Of a stretch of DNA of 64,000 nucleotides, positions 17,716-27,072 are shown in pieces. The stretch covers positions 1-64,000 of the forward strand of contig CAMGZH010000013.1 in assembly GCA_946182825.1 (NCBI GenBank). The letters run 5' to 3'. The first letter of the stretch is position 1, and each line of letters opens with the position of its first letter. The position numbers and the translations under genes were made by a program. This stretch comes from an uncultured Lachnospiraceae bacterium (GTDB lineage Bacteria; Bacillota; Clostridia; Lachnospirales; Lachnospiraceae). Under the pieces are notes generated by a model. The model saw only the letters and a list, made by a program, of their open reading frames with translations, searched no databases and was not told the origin of the DNA.

Positions 17716-20055
17716 ATGCCGGGTGTCTCAACCGTTACATCTGAAGATTTTGAACAACTGGAGGCGCGGATTTCCAAGCCGAATCGAAGTGTGGTACCAA
17801 CTCACGATTTTGAGGATCCTGTGGTTCTCTATGACGAACTGATCGACCGTGTCCGTCGTTATCATCCCAATGCGGATATTACGATGATCGAGAAGGCCTA
17901 TCAGATTGCGGATGAGGCGCATAAGCAACAGAAGCGCAAGTCCGGAGAACCATATATCATCCATCCACTTTGTGTCGCCATGATCCTTGCGGATCTTGAG
18001 ATGGATAAGGAGACCATTGCGGCAGGACTTTTACATGATGTGGTAGAAGATACCGTAATGACAAGAGACGAGATCGTGGAGGAGTTCTCCGAAGAAGTGG
18101 CAGAGCTTGTGGATGGTGTCACGAAGTTGGGACAGCTCCCCTTTGATGCGGATAAGGTGGAGGTGCAGGCAGAGAATCTGCGTAAGATGTTCCTTGCAAT
18201 GGCGAAGGATATTCGTGTCATCATCATTAAGCTGGCCGACCGTCTCCATAATATGCGCACACTGAAATACATGCGACCGGAGAAGCAGAGGGAGAAGGCC
18301 AGGGAGACCATGGAGATTTATGCGCCTCTGGCTCAGCGACTGGGTATTTCCCGAATCAAGATCGAGCTGGATGATCTGGCACTGAAGTATCTGGAACCTC
18401 AGGCCTACTATGATCTTGTGGAGAAGATCGCTTCCCGTAAGGCAGAGCGGGATCAGTATGTACAACAACTGACAGATGATGTGCGCCATCATATTGAAAG
18501 CGCAGGGATCAATGCCACCATCGAGGGAAGGGCCAAGCACTTTTTCAGTATCTATAAGAAGATGGTGAATCAGCATAAGACATTGGATCAGATCTATGAT
18601 CTTTTTGCGATCCGTATCATTGTGGATGATGTGAAGGACTGTTACGCCGCACTGGGCGTCATTCATGAGCTTTACACTCCGATTCCGGGTCGTTTTAAGG
18701 ATTACATTGCAATGCCCAAGCCGAATATGTATCAGTCTCTTCACACAACGTTGATCGGACCCAACGGAACGCCCTTCGAGATCCAGATACGAACCTATGA
18801 GATGCATCGTACTTCCGAGTATGGTATCGCAGCGCACTGGAAGTATAAGGAGAGCGGAGAGGGCGCAACGGTGAACGGCGAGGAGGCGAAGCTTTCCTGG
18901 CTGCGTCAGATCCTTGAGTGGCAGCAGGACATGTCAGATAACAGGGAGTTTGTATCCCTGCTTAAGAATGATTTAAACCTCTTCTCTGACACAGTATTTT
19001 GTTTTACCCCCAGCGGAGATGTCAAGAATCTTCCGACGGGTTCCAACCCCATCGATTTTGCCTACAGCATACATTCGGCAGTAGGTAATAAAATGGTAGG
19101 GGCGAAGGTCAACGGCAAGCTGGTACCGATCGATTATAAGATTCAGAACGGTGACCGGATTGAGATCATCACATCGCAAAACTCCAGAGGCCCCAGCCGT
19201 GACTGGCTGAATATGGTTGCGTCTGCACAGGCGAAGAATAAGATCAACCAGTGGTTTCGAAGCATCACAAAGGAAGAGAATGTTTCCAAGGGTAGTGAGC
19301 TTCTGGTAGAAAGTGCGAAGAGCAAGGGTGTGGATTTTGGCCTGATCAACAAGCCAAAATATCAGGAGCGCGTGATCCGAAGATATGGATTCCATGATTG
19401 GGATGCTGTCCTTGCAGCCATCGGACAGGCCAGCCTTAAGGAAGGTCAGGTCATCAACCGTATGCAGGACGCCTATCGTAAGGACCATCCGCTTACTGTG
19501 ACAGATGCAGATATTCTTGCAGCGCATGCATCTGTGGATGCTGATGTGGATAAGGATCATACCACATCGGAAGACCATCACCACAAGAGTAAGAATGGAA
19601 TTATCGTCAAGGGACTGTACGATGTCTCAGTGCGATTCTCCAAGTGCTGTTCGCCGGTACCGGGAGATGAGATCGTAGGATTCGTAACAAGAGGACGAGG
19701 CGTATCCATTCATCGGACGGATTGTATCAATATGATCAATCTTCCGAACGATGAAAAAAGCCGTTTGATCGAGGCGGAGTGGCAGCCGGAATTTCTGGAG
19801 GCACGAAGGGGAGAATCATTTACTGCTGAGATCCGTATCTATGGTAATAACCGAACAGGATTATTGGTCGATATCAGTAAGGTTTTGACCGAGCATGATA
19901 TTGATATTAAGACACTTCATTCAAGGACAAGTAAGCAAGGCGTAGCAACCATTGATCTGTCCTTTGGTGTAAAGGGCAAAGATGAGCTCCGGTCGATCTG
20001 TGACCGGATTAAACTGATAGATTCTGTTATTGATATTCAGAGAACAACAGGCTAG
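17716..20055 (+). CDS. relA: bifunctional (p)ppGpp synthetase/hydrolase RelA/SpoT
   Basis: HD domain (LLHDVVEDT), synthetase domain (YQSLHTTLIGP), TGS and ACT domains. Confidence 0.95.
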   Translation: MPGVSTVTSEDFEQLEARISKPNRSVVPTHDFEDPVVLYDELIDRVRRYHPNADITMIEKAYQIADEAHKQQKRKSGEPYIIHPLCVAMILADLEMDKETIAAGLLHDVVEDTVMTRDEIVEEFSEEVAELVDGVTKLGQLPFDADKVEVQAENLRKMFLAMAKDIRVIIIKLADRLHNMRTLKYMRPEKQREKARETMEIYAPLAQRLGISRIKIELDDLALKYLEPQAYYDLVEKIASRKAERDQYVQQLTDDVRHHIESAGINATIEGRAKHFFSIYKKMVNQHKTLDQIYDLFAIRIIVDDVKDCYAALGVIHELYTPIPGRFKDYIAMPKPNMYQSLHTTLIGPNGTPFEIQIRTYEMHRTSEYGIAAHWKYKESGEGATVNGEEAKLSWLRQILEWQQDMSDNREFVSLLKNDLNLFSDTVFCFTPSGDVKNLPTGSNPIDFAYSIHSAVGNKMVGAKVNGKLVPIDYKIQNGDRIEIITSQNSRGPSRDWLNMVASAQAKNKINQWFRSITKEENVSKGSELLVESAKSKGVDFGLINKPKYQERVIRRYGFHDWDAVLAAIGQASLKEGQVINRMQDAYRKDHPLTVTDADILAAHASVDADVDKDHTTSEDHHHKSKNGIIVKGLYDVSVRFSKCCSPVPGDEIVGFVTRGRGVSIHRTDCINMINLPNDEKSRLIEAEWQPEFLEARRGESFTAEIRIYGNNRTGLLVDISKVLTEHDIDIKTLHSRTSKQGVATIDLSFGVKGKDELRSICDRIKLIDSVIDIQRTTG

Positions 20056-20089
20056 AAGACAGGGGATGAAAGATTCTCTGTCTTTTTTT
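20056..20089 (+). terminator. candidate rho-independent terminator after relA
   Basis: AAGACAGGGGA-tgaaaga-TTCTCTGTCTT stem followed by T-run. Confidence 0.65.
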
Positions 20090-20122
20090 GTGCAAAATCA
20101 AGAAAACGACCAGGAGGAATTT

Positions 20123-20809
20123 ATGGAGTTAGAACGTTACGTGGTTGGACCGGTGGGAACCAATTGTTATGTGCTGTATCATCCGGCACAGCATGACTGT
20201 ATCGTGGTGGATCCGGGGGAAAGCGGTGTTGCCATTGGCAAGCGGCTGTTGGAAAAGGGGTACTGTCCCAGGGCGATCCTTTTGACCCACGGTCACTTCG
20301 ATCATGTCAGCGGTGTGTTTGATCTGCAGACCTTTGTGGCGGAACACTATGAGGAATTCGATCTGCCTGGGGATCCGGGGGAGGGACATACCCATGTGCT
20401 GCCGGCCTACATTTTAGATAAGGAAAAGGAGACGCTGCAGGATGCCTCCATTAACCTCAGTTATGGAATGGGAGGAGCGCCCAGAGATTTTTCCTCTGTC
20501 ATCGACGAATATGTTACGGATGGACAGGAGCTGTCAATCATGGGATGTAAGATCAAGGTCATTGGAACGCCGGGACATACCCCGGGAGGCTGTTGCTATT
20601 ATCTTCCCGTTGAGAATTATCTTTTCTCCGGAGACACCCTGTTCTGCCAGAGCGTAGGAAGAACGGATTTCCCGGGAGGAAGCACAGCACAGATCGTGCG
20701 TAGCATCCGGGAGAAGCTGCTGGTACTGCCGGATCATACCAGGGTATATCCGGGGCACGACAGTGAAACAACCATCGGTTATGAAAAGGAATACAATCCT
20801 TACGCATAA
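20123..20809 (+). CDS. MBL-fold metallohydrolase (glyoxalase II-like)
   Basis: THGHFDHVSG (HxHxDH), GTPGHTPGG, FSGDTLF, YPGHDSET. Confidence 0.92.
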   Translation: MELERYVVGPVGTNCYVLYHPAQHDCIVVDPGESGVAIGKRLLEKGYCPRAILLTHGHFDHVSGVFDLQTFVAEHYEEFDLPGDPGEGHTHVLPAYILDKEKETLQDASINLSYGMGGAPRDFSSVIDEYVTDGQELSIMGCKIKVIGTPGHTPGGCCYYLPVENYLFSGDTLFCQSVGRTDFPGGSTAQIVRSIREKLLVLPDHTRVYPGHDSETTIGYEKEYNPYA

Positions 20810-20837
20810 AAAAACGGAAAAAAAGAAAAGAGGAAGT

Positions 20838-22925
20838 ATGGAAATTTTAGTTACCGGAAATCTAAGGGCGTTGTCGCAGGACTTCTTTTCCTGCCTGTCT
20901 TCCGATTATCATGTTGTTACTTGTTCTGCGGAGGAAATGAAAGATCCGGGGGGGGATCGTCTGAAACAAATCTTCAGAAGTTACACCTTTCATTCGGTCT
21001 TCTTTTTTTCTGCGGAATGTGATGGAGAAGAGGAAATCGGTAATGAGACCGGCCTTCTGGATGAGATCATTACCCTTTGCTGTCGATATCAGGTGAAGCA
21101 GATGATCTATGTAACAGGAAATGGACCGAAGATGCATCGTGAGAGCGGAACCGTTTCTGATCGTATGATTCAGATGGAGGCCTGTGAGGAGATGTGTCGT
21201 CAGAGAGCCAAGGACGGTCTGTTGTCGGTTATGGTCCTTCGTGTACCGTTCATCTACAGCGTTAATGGATCGGACAGCAAGCTGGAGGGCTGGATCAAAG
21301 AAAGCATTCAGAATAAGGAGATTCATCTGCCGTCTCCATCCGATCATGTTACGGATTTTATCAACGATCAGGATCTGGGCCGGCTTTGTGCCAGAATGAT
21401 CGATATGCCGATCCAGCAGGATTACACGGTTCTTCACGCCTTCGGTGACAATGCCATGACAATCGAAGAGGCGGGAGAGATGGTATTTGCCCTTTCCGGG
21501 GAAAAGAAGAGCGCGGTCTACGGAAAGCGTCAGGAGGATCTGCCGGTGGAGTACCGGGGAGATGCGGTTCAGACGCAGTACAGCTGGTTCCCGCGCCATG
21601 ACGTAAGAGTGGATGTGCATACGATCTATGAGAAACAAATGAAGATCCTTGCGCAAGATGTGTCACAGAAGAAAACGGGTTTCTCCGGGGCAGTGATGGC
21701 AGAACGGATCCGGATCGGAGGAGAGATCCTTGCCATGTCAGCTTTGGCGGAGGTCTTAAATCTCTGGGTCAGCTCCAATGTACTGCTTCAGTTTCTGGAC
21801 TTTCGACTTCTGGTCGTTGTTTTAATGGGAACCATGAACGGATTTACGGCGGGACTTCTGGCGGCGATCCTTGCATGCATTTGCTTTTTAGGAGAGAGTC
21901 TTAATAGTGTCACAGCACAGGTGCTTTTCTTTAATATCCAGAACTGGATTCCGTTTGCACTTTATCTTCTGGTGGGAGCAGTTTGCGGTTACACCAAGGA
22001 CCGCGCGAAGGACAGGGAAGCAGATCTGTCCGAGGAGTACGATATCCTTGAGAGCAAGTATATTTTCTTAAACGGTCTGTATCAGGAAGTGTTAGAGGGA
22101 AAGGAAACCTTTAACGCCCAGATCATCGGTTACCGTAACAGTTTCGGAAGACTCTATCAGGTGGTACAGAGATTGGATTCTTTGATGCCGGATAAGATCG
22201 TACTGGAGGCTGTTGCGTCCTTAGAGGATATTTTGGAGAACGAGAGTATTGCCATTTATACCATTCAAAAGGACCGTCATTTTGCAAGACTGAGTGTATG
22301 CTCAAGATCCCAGAACAGGTTATTGTCAAAATCTCTTGACCTTTCTTCCCATCAGGAACTCTTTGCAGCATTGAAGCAAAGAGAATTGTATGTGAACCGT
22401 AAGATGAAGGAAGAGGATCCGTCCTTTGCCATGCCGCTTTTCGAGGGAGATGACCTGGTTGGAATGGTGACCGTTCAGAAGGCGGACGAACTTCAGATGA
22501 ATACAGAGTTTGCCAATAAGTTCAGTATTATTACCAATCTGATCTCAAGCTCTCTTCAGAGAGCCATCCGGTATGGAGAAGAGAAGGCTACGTCGGATTA
22601 TATCGAGGATACAAGGGTCTACCGTCCGGAAGTTTTCGGCAAGGTTCTTGCGATCCGTAGAGAAATGAAAGAAAAGAAGCAGGCAGACTATATGCTTTTA
22701 GTGGTAGATACAGCGAAGGATGGACTGCTTAAGACAGCCGATCGGTTGTGTGGCCTGATCCGCGCCAATGATATTTTGGGAGCAGGAGAAGACGGACATA
22801 CCCTCTATCTGCTCTTGTCGCAGACGTCCCAGAAGGATTTCGGATACATTGCGCCAAGACTGGAAGCATCGCAGGTGGAATACAAGATTCTGACAGAGGA
22901 GGAAGAAGGATGTTGTTTGGCATAG
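20838..22925 (+). CDS. pelD: PelD-like c-di-GMP receptor with N-terminal SDR/epimerase-like domain
   Basis: SDR-like N-terminal third; hydrophobic TM cluster (MSALAEVLNLWVSSNVLLQFLDFRLLVVVLMGTMNGF...), GAF-like region, degenerate GGDEF with RAND I-site; operon context with PelF/PelG. Confidence 0.82.
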   Translation: MEILVTGNLRALSQDFFSCLSSDYHVVTCSAEEMKDPGGDRLKQIFRSYTFHSVFFFSAECDGEEEIGNETGLLDEIITLCCRYQVKQMIYVTGNGPKMHRESGTVSDRMIQMEACEEMCRQRAKDGLLSVMVLRVPFIYSVNGSDSKLEGWIKESIQNKEIHLPSPSDHVTDFINDQDLGRLCARMIDMPIQQDYTVLHAFGDNAMTIEEAGEMVFALSGEKKSAVYGKRQEDLPVEYRGDAVQTQYSWFPRHDVRVDVHTIYEKQMKILAQDVSQKKTGFSGAVMAERIRIGGEILAMSALAEVLNLWVSSNVLLQFLDFRLLVVVLMGTMNGFTAGLLAAILACICFLGESLNSVTAQVLFFNIQNWIPFALYLLVGAVCGYTKDRAKDREADLSEEYDILESKYIFLNGLYQEVLEGKETFNAQIIGYRNSFGRLYQVVQRLDSLMPDKIVLEAVASLEDILENESIAIYTIQKDRHFARLSVCSRSQNRLLSKSLDLSSHQELFAALKQRELYVNRKMKEEDPSFAMPLFEGDDLVGMVTVQKADELQMNTEFANKFSIITNLISSSLQRAIRYGEEKATSDYIEDTRVYRPEVFGKVLAIRREMKEKKQADYMLLVVDTAKDGLLKTADRLCGLIRANDILGAGEDGHTLYLLLSQTSQKDFGYIAPRLEASQVEYKILTEEEEGCCLA

Positions 22926-23806
22926 TGTTTTTTCTGTATATTCTCGTATCTGCCTTGATGACCTTTCATCTGAGACTCTGGAAAAAGACCCTGTCGGCTC
23001 CTGTCTGGGTTGTGATCTGGCTGGTGCCATTTGTGGGATGCATTATAGCACAGCTGCAGCTTCGATCCGATCAGAAAAAGGATGCCGAGGAACGTCCCAT
23101 CGGGCTTGAAAAACTGATGGTGGATCAGATCCGCTATGAGAAGATCAAAATGTCAGATAACCGAAATCAGGATATAACGGTTCCTCTGGAAGAGGCTATG
23201 GTGGTAAATGATGAGAAGGTGCGAAGAAAACTGATCGTAGATGTGTTGAATCATGATCCAAAGCGTCACATCGATCTTCTGAAAAAGGCATCTATGACAG
23301 ACGATACGGAGCTTAGCCATTTTGCCACAACGGCCATGATGAATATCCAAAGTGACTATGAGGAGAAGATCGCAAAAATCGAGGCGGCATTAGAGGATGA
23401 GCCGAAGGATCCGGTACTTCTTCGGGCCTATCGGAGAGAACTGTCAGCCTACATCGGCAGCGGACTTGTGAGCGGAATCATTCGTAAGATCTACTGTGAC
23501 AAGTTGGCCGAAGTTTTGAGCAGGCTGGTTCAAATATATCCGGAGAGAAGACATTACAGACTGCAGTGGATCCGGATCCGGATCGAGTCCGATCAGCTTG
23601 AGGGGGTGGAAGAGGACCTTTCGTATGCGTTGAAGAAATGGCCGGATTATGTCCCCTTCTATCGGCAGTATGTTGCCCTGGCACAACATAAAAAGGACGG
23701 AGAACTGCTGGAGCGGGTATTGGAACAGGTAGAGAAAAACGGAGCCTTTCTGAGTCGAAAAGATAGGGAATGGTATGCATTCTGGAAAGGCAGGAGCCTT
23801 ACATGA
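22910..23806 (+). CDS. pelE: PelE-like membrane protein (N-terminal TMs plus TPR-like helices)
   Basis: Two N-terminal hydrophobic segments then helical repeats; position between PelD and DUF2194 protein. Confidence 0.65.
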   Translation: MLFGIVFFLYILVSALMTFHLRLWKKTLSAPVWVVIWLVPFVGCIIAQLQLRSDQKKDAEERPIGLEKLMVDQIRYEKIKMSDNRNQDITVPLEEAMVVNDEKVRRKLIVDVLNHDPKRHIDLLKKASMTDDTELSHFATTAMMNIQSDYEEKIAKIEAALEDEPKDPVLLRAYRRELSAYIGSGLVSGIIRKIYCDKLAEVLSRLVQIYPERRHYRLQWIRIRIESDQLEGVEEDLSYALKKWPDYVPFYRQYVALAQHKKDGELLERVLEQVEKNGAFLSRKDREWYAFWKGRSLT

Positions 23807-25644
23807 AAAAACTGTCATTTATGAAAATCGTTGTGCCGGTCATTGCGCTGGGACTGCTTATGCTGGTGGTTGTGATCGAGCGTGGGGGAATCACCCTAAA
23901 AAGTGAAAACATCAGCTCACTTGATAAAATGGAATTTAGTGGATCTGTAACGGATGAGAGTCGTGTTCTTGTTCTTGTGAATAAGAAGGATTCCATGGAT
24001 CAGGCGGCAGCAAAGGAAATGGAACTGGTGCTTACCAATATGAAGGTAGGCTGGACAGAAGGAGAGGTCGGAAGATTCAATCTGAAAAAGGGCCTTGCCT
24101 ACTACGATACGCTGGTTGTCGGCAGCGCAAACTGGGATCTTCTTGCGCATGATATGAAGGATGTTATGGCCTGGATCGAAAAGGGAGGCCGTATGATGAA
24201 CCTGCGGACTCCGGAGCCAAAGCCGACTTTTTTGGCCAGTGCCCACAATCTGGGAATTATCAGTGGAGGTGACCAGTATACGGGAATCCGGGGACTTCAT
24301 ATCGAAAAGGATGCCATGATCGGAGCAAAGGAGCAGAGCGACTACTCCTTTATGCTGGAAAAGGGAGAGAGACTGCAGACCTCTCTGGAGCTGGAATTGG
24401 ATTCCACCTGCAAGGTCTATGTAAAAAGTGAGGATAAGCGAGTGCCTCTGATCTGGAGTCTTACCCGTGGAAAGGGAAAGATCACCGTGATCAATGATGA
24501 TCTGACAGCCAAGTATCAGAGAGGATTTTACTGCCTGGCTTATTCACTATTGGATGACTATTGCATCTATCCGGTGATGAATGCTTCCGCCTTTTATCTG
24601 GATGATTTTCCGTCACCTGTCCCTCAGGGAAATTCCAAGTATATCCGAAGGGACTATGGATTGGATACCGCAAGCTTTTATGCAACCATCTGGTGGCCTA
24701 CGGTTATGGGATGGGAGAAGCAGTACGGTATTAAGCATACCGGCGTCATGATTGAAGAATATTCCAATCAGGTGTCGGGAGAGTTTAAGAGAAATCTGTC
24801 CACAAGCCTGTTTCTAAGAAATGGAAATATGCTTCTGAACAATGGAGGAGAATTGGGGTATCACGGATATAATCATCAGCCTCTGGGCTTAAAGGGAGAG
24901 GATGAGGATATTCAGTACGGATCCTATAAGCTCTGGGCTTCAAAGGACGCCATGAAAGCGGCGATTCGGGAACTGCACGATTTTTCCAAGAGTCTTTTCC
25001 CGACCAATGACTTCCAGGTCTATGTACCGCCATCCAATATTGTTTCCGAAAATGGGTTAAAGGCATTAAAGGAAGCGGCCCCGAATATCCGCATTGTTGC
25101 ATCAAGTTATCTTGCCAGCAGTGAAGAGCCTGCCTATGTACAGGAGTTTGGGATCAATAAGAAGACAGGTTTTATTGATACACCGCGTATTACCTCCGGT
25201 TGTGAGATCGATGATTATGCAAAGCTGACGGCATTGTCCGAGCTGAATTTCCAGATGGTACAGTCTCACTTCCTGCATCCGGATGATGCCATGGATCCGG
25301 ATCGCGGAGCGGCAGACGGATGGAAGAAGATGAGCAGCGAATTTGAAAGCTACCTGGACTTTGTCTATAAGAGTGTGCCTATGATCCGCAACACCACGGG
25401 ATCACAGATCGCCTCTGCCACCGTGGCCTATACCAGACTTCAGATGAGGCGCGATGAAAAGAAGGACGGTATCTCTGTAAAGCTGGGAGATTTCACGGGA
25501 AGTCAGTACTTCCTCCTTAGAGTAAACGATAACGGGAAAAAGAAACTTAAGGCATCTCATTGCACTTTGAAAAAGATAACGGGAGATCTTTATCTGGTTC
25601 ATACCACTTCAAAAGATTTCGGGATCCGTGCAGCGGGACATTGA
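23803..25644 (+). CDS. DUF2194 polysaccharide deacetylase-like protein (PelA deacetylase-domain counterpart), TM-anchored
   Basis: N-terminal TM, FYLDDFPSP and GELGYHGYNHQPLG CE4-like Asp and HxxxH motifs; ATGA overlap with pelE. Confidence 0.8.
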   Translation: MKKLSFMKIVVPVIALGLLMLVVVIERGGITLKSENISSLDKMEFSGSVTDESRVLVLVNKKDSMDQAAAKEMELVLTNMKVGWTEGEVGRFNLKKGLAYYDTLVVGSANWDLLAHDMKDVMAWIEKGGRMMNLRTPEPKPTFLASAHNLGIISGGDQYTGIRGLHIEKDAMIGAKEQSDYSFMLEKGERLQTSLELELDSTCKVYVKSEDKRVPLIWSLTRGKGKITVINDDLTAKYQRGFYCLAYSLLDDYCIYPVMNASAFYLDDFPSPVPQGNSKYIRRDYGLDTASFYATIWWPTVMGWEKQYGIKHTGVMIEEYSNQVSGEFKRNLSTSLFLRNGNMLLNNGGELGYHGYNHQPLGLKGEDEDIQYGSYKLWASKDAMKAAIRELHDFSKSLFPTNDFQVYVPPSNIVSENGLKALKEAAPNIRIVASSYLASSEEPAYVQEFGINKKTGFIDTPRITSGCEIDDYAKLTALSELNFQMVQSHFLHPDDAMDPDRGAADGWKKMSSEFESYLDFVYKSVPMIRNTTGSQIASATVAYTRLQMRRDEKKDGISVKLGDFTGSQYFLLRVNDNGKKKLKASHCTLKKITGDLYLVHTTSKDFGIRAAGH

Positions 25645-25659
25645 TTGGGAGGATATGTC

Positions 25660-27072
25660 ATGAGAATCTGTATGATTCTGGAGGGCTGTTACCCCTATGT
25701 ATACGGAGGGGTATCCAGCTGGACCCATAACTATATTAAATCCATGCCGGAGCATGAATTTGTGCTCTGGTGTATTGGAGCAAAGGAGGAGGATGCGGGA
25801 AAGTTTAAGTTTGAGCTTCCCCCAAATGTCAAAGAGGTAAAGGAGATCTTTTTGGATTCTGCCTTGAGGCTGACCCTTGGGAACAAGAAGCATCTTTCTC
25901 TTACATCAGAGGAGCGAGAAGCCTTAGAGCTTTTGTTCTCTGCAAAAACGCCGGACTGGGATGTGCTCTTTGATCTGTTTCAATCCGGTAAGACGGATCC
26001 CATCTCCCTTTTGATGAGTTCCGAGTTTTTAAATCGACTGATTACGGTATGTAAAAAGAATTACCCTTATGTACCTTTTACCGATTACTTTTACACCATT
26101 CGATCCATGATGCTTCCGGTGATGTTTTTGCTTTCTTCTGAGATACCGAAGGCGGATATCTATCATTGTGCATCGACAGGATATGCAGGGCTTTTGGGAT
26201 CTTTAGCTTCCTATAAGGAAAAGAAGCCTCTGGTGGTGACGGAGCATGGAATCTACACAAGAGAAAGGGAGGAGGAACTGATCCGGGCAGACTGGGTCCT
26301 TCCTACCTTCCGTCAGCAGTGGATCGATCTGTTTTATACCTTCTCGGCCTGTGCCTATTCTCATGCCGCGAGGGTGACGGCGCTTTTCGAAAGCGCCAAT
26401 CGGATGCAGCAGGAGATGGGATGCGAGAAGGAAAAACTTATGGTCATTCCCAATGGCATCCGGTATGGAAATTTTTGTGACATCGATGTGAAAAAGGAAA
26501 ACGGTCATGTGGATATCGGAGCGGTGGTACGAATCGCCAAGATCAAGGATATAAAGAATATGATCTACGCCTTTACCGAGGTCAAGGAGTACGTACCCAA
26601 TGCCCGGCTATACATTCTTGGAGATGTGGATGATCCGGAGTATGACGTGGAATGTCATCGCCTCATCGACCAGCTGGGTGTAACGGATATTATCTTTACC
26701 GGAGTGGTTCAGGTGAAGGAATATTTTCCGAAATTTGATTTTACCATTCTCACCAGTATCTCGGAGGGACAGCCGCTGTCCGTTCTGGAAAGTTTTGCAG
26801 CAGGCCGGCCGGTGGTTGCCACCGATGTGGGATGCTGCAGAGAACTGGTGGAGGGACCGGGAGATCCCTTCGGACCGGCAGGGCTTATTGTTCCGCCAAT
26901 GAATGCAAGGATGCTGGCGTCAGCTATGATCCGTCTGTGTGAGGAGAAACGCTTAAGACTTACCATGGGTGAGAATGGAAGAAATCGGGCGAGGGAATAC
27001 TATACCCAGGAGAAGAGCATGGACTCCTACGAAAAAATGTATCGAAAGGTGGTATCCCAGTGGCAGGAATAG
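25660..27072 (+). CDS. pelF: PelF-type GT4 glycosyltransferase
   Basis: MRICMILEGCYPYVYGGVSSWTHNYIKSMPEHEFVLWCIGA; EGQPLSVLESFAAGRPVVATDVGCCRELVEG. Confidence 0.95.
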   Translation: MRICMILEGCYPYVYGGVSSWTHNYIKSMPEHEFVLWCIGAKEEDAGKFKFELPPNVKEVKEIFLDSALRLTLGNKKHLSLTSEEREALELLFSAKTPDWDVLFDLFQSGKTDPISLLMSSEFLNRLITVCKKNYPYVPFTDYFYTIRSMMLPVMFLLSSEIPKADIYHCASTGYAGLLGSLASYKEKKPLVVTEHGIYTREREEELIRADWVLPTFRQQWIDLFYTFSACAYSHAARVTALFESANRMQQEMGCEKEKLMVIPNGIRYGNFCDIDVKKENGHVDIGAVVRIAKIKDIKNMIYAFTEVKEYVPNARLYILGDVDDPEYDVECHRLIDQLGVTDIIFTGVVQVKEYFPKFDFTILTSISEGQPLSVLESFAAGRPVVATDVGCCRELVEGPGDPFGPAGLIVPPMNARMLASAMIRLCEEKRLRLTMGENGRNRAREYYTQEKSMDSYEKMYRKVVSQWQE

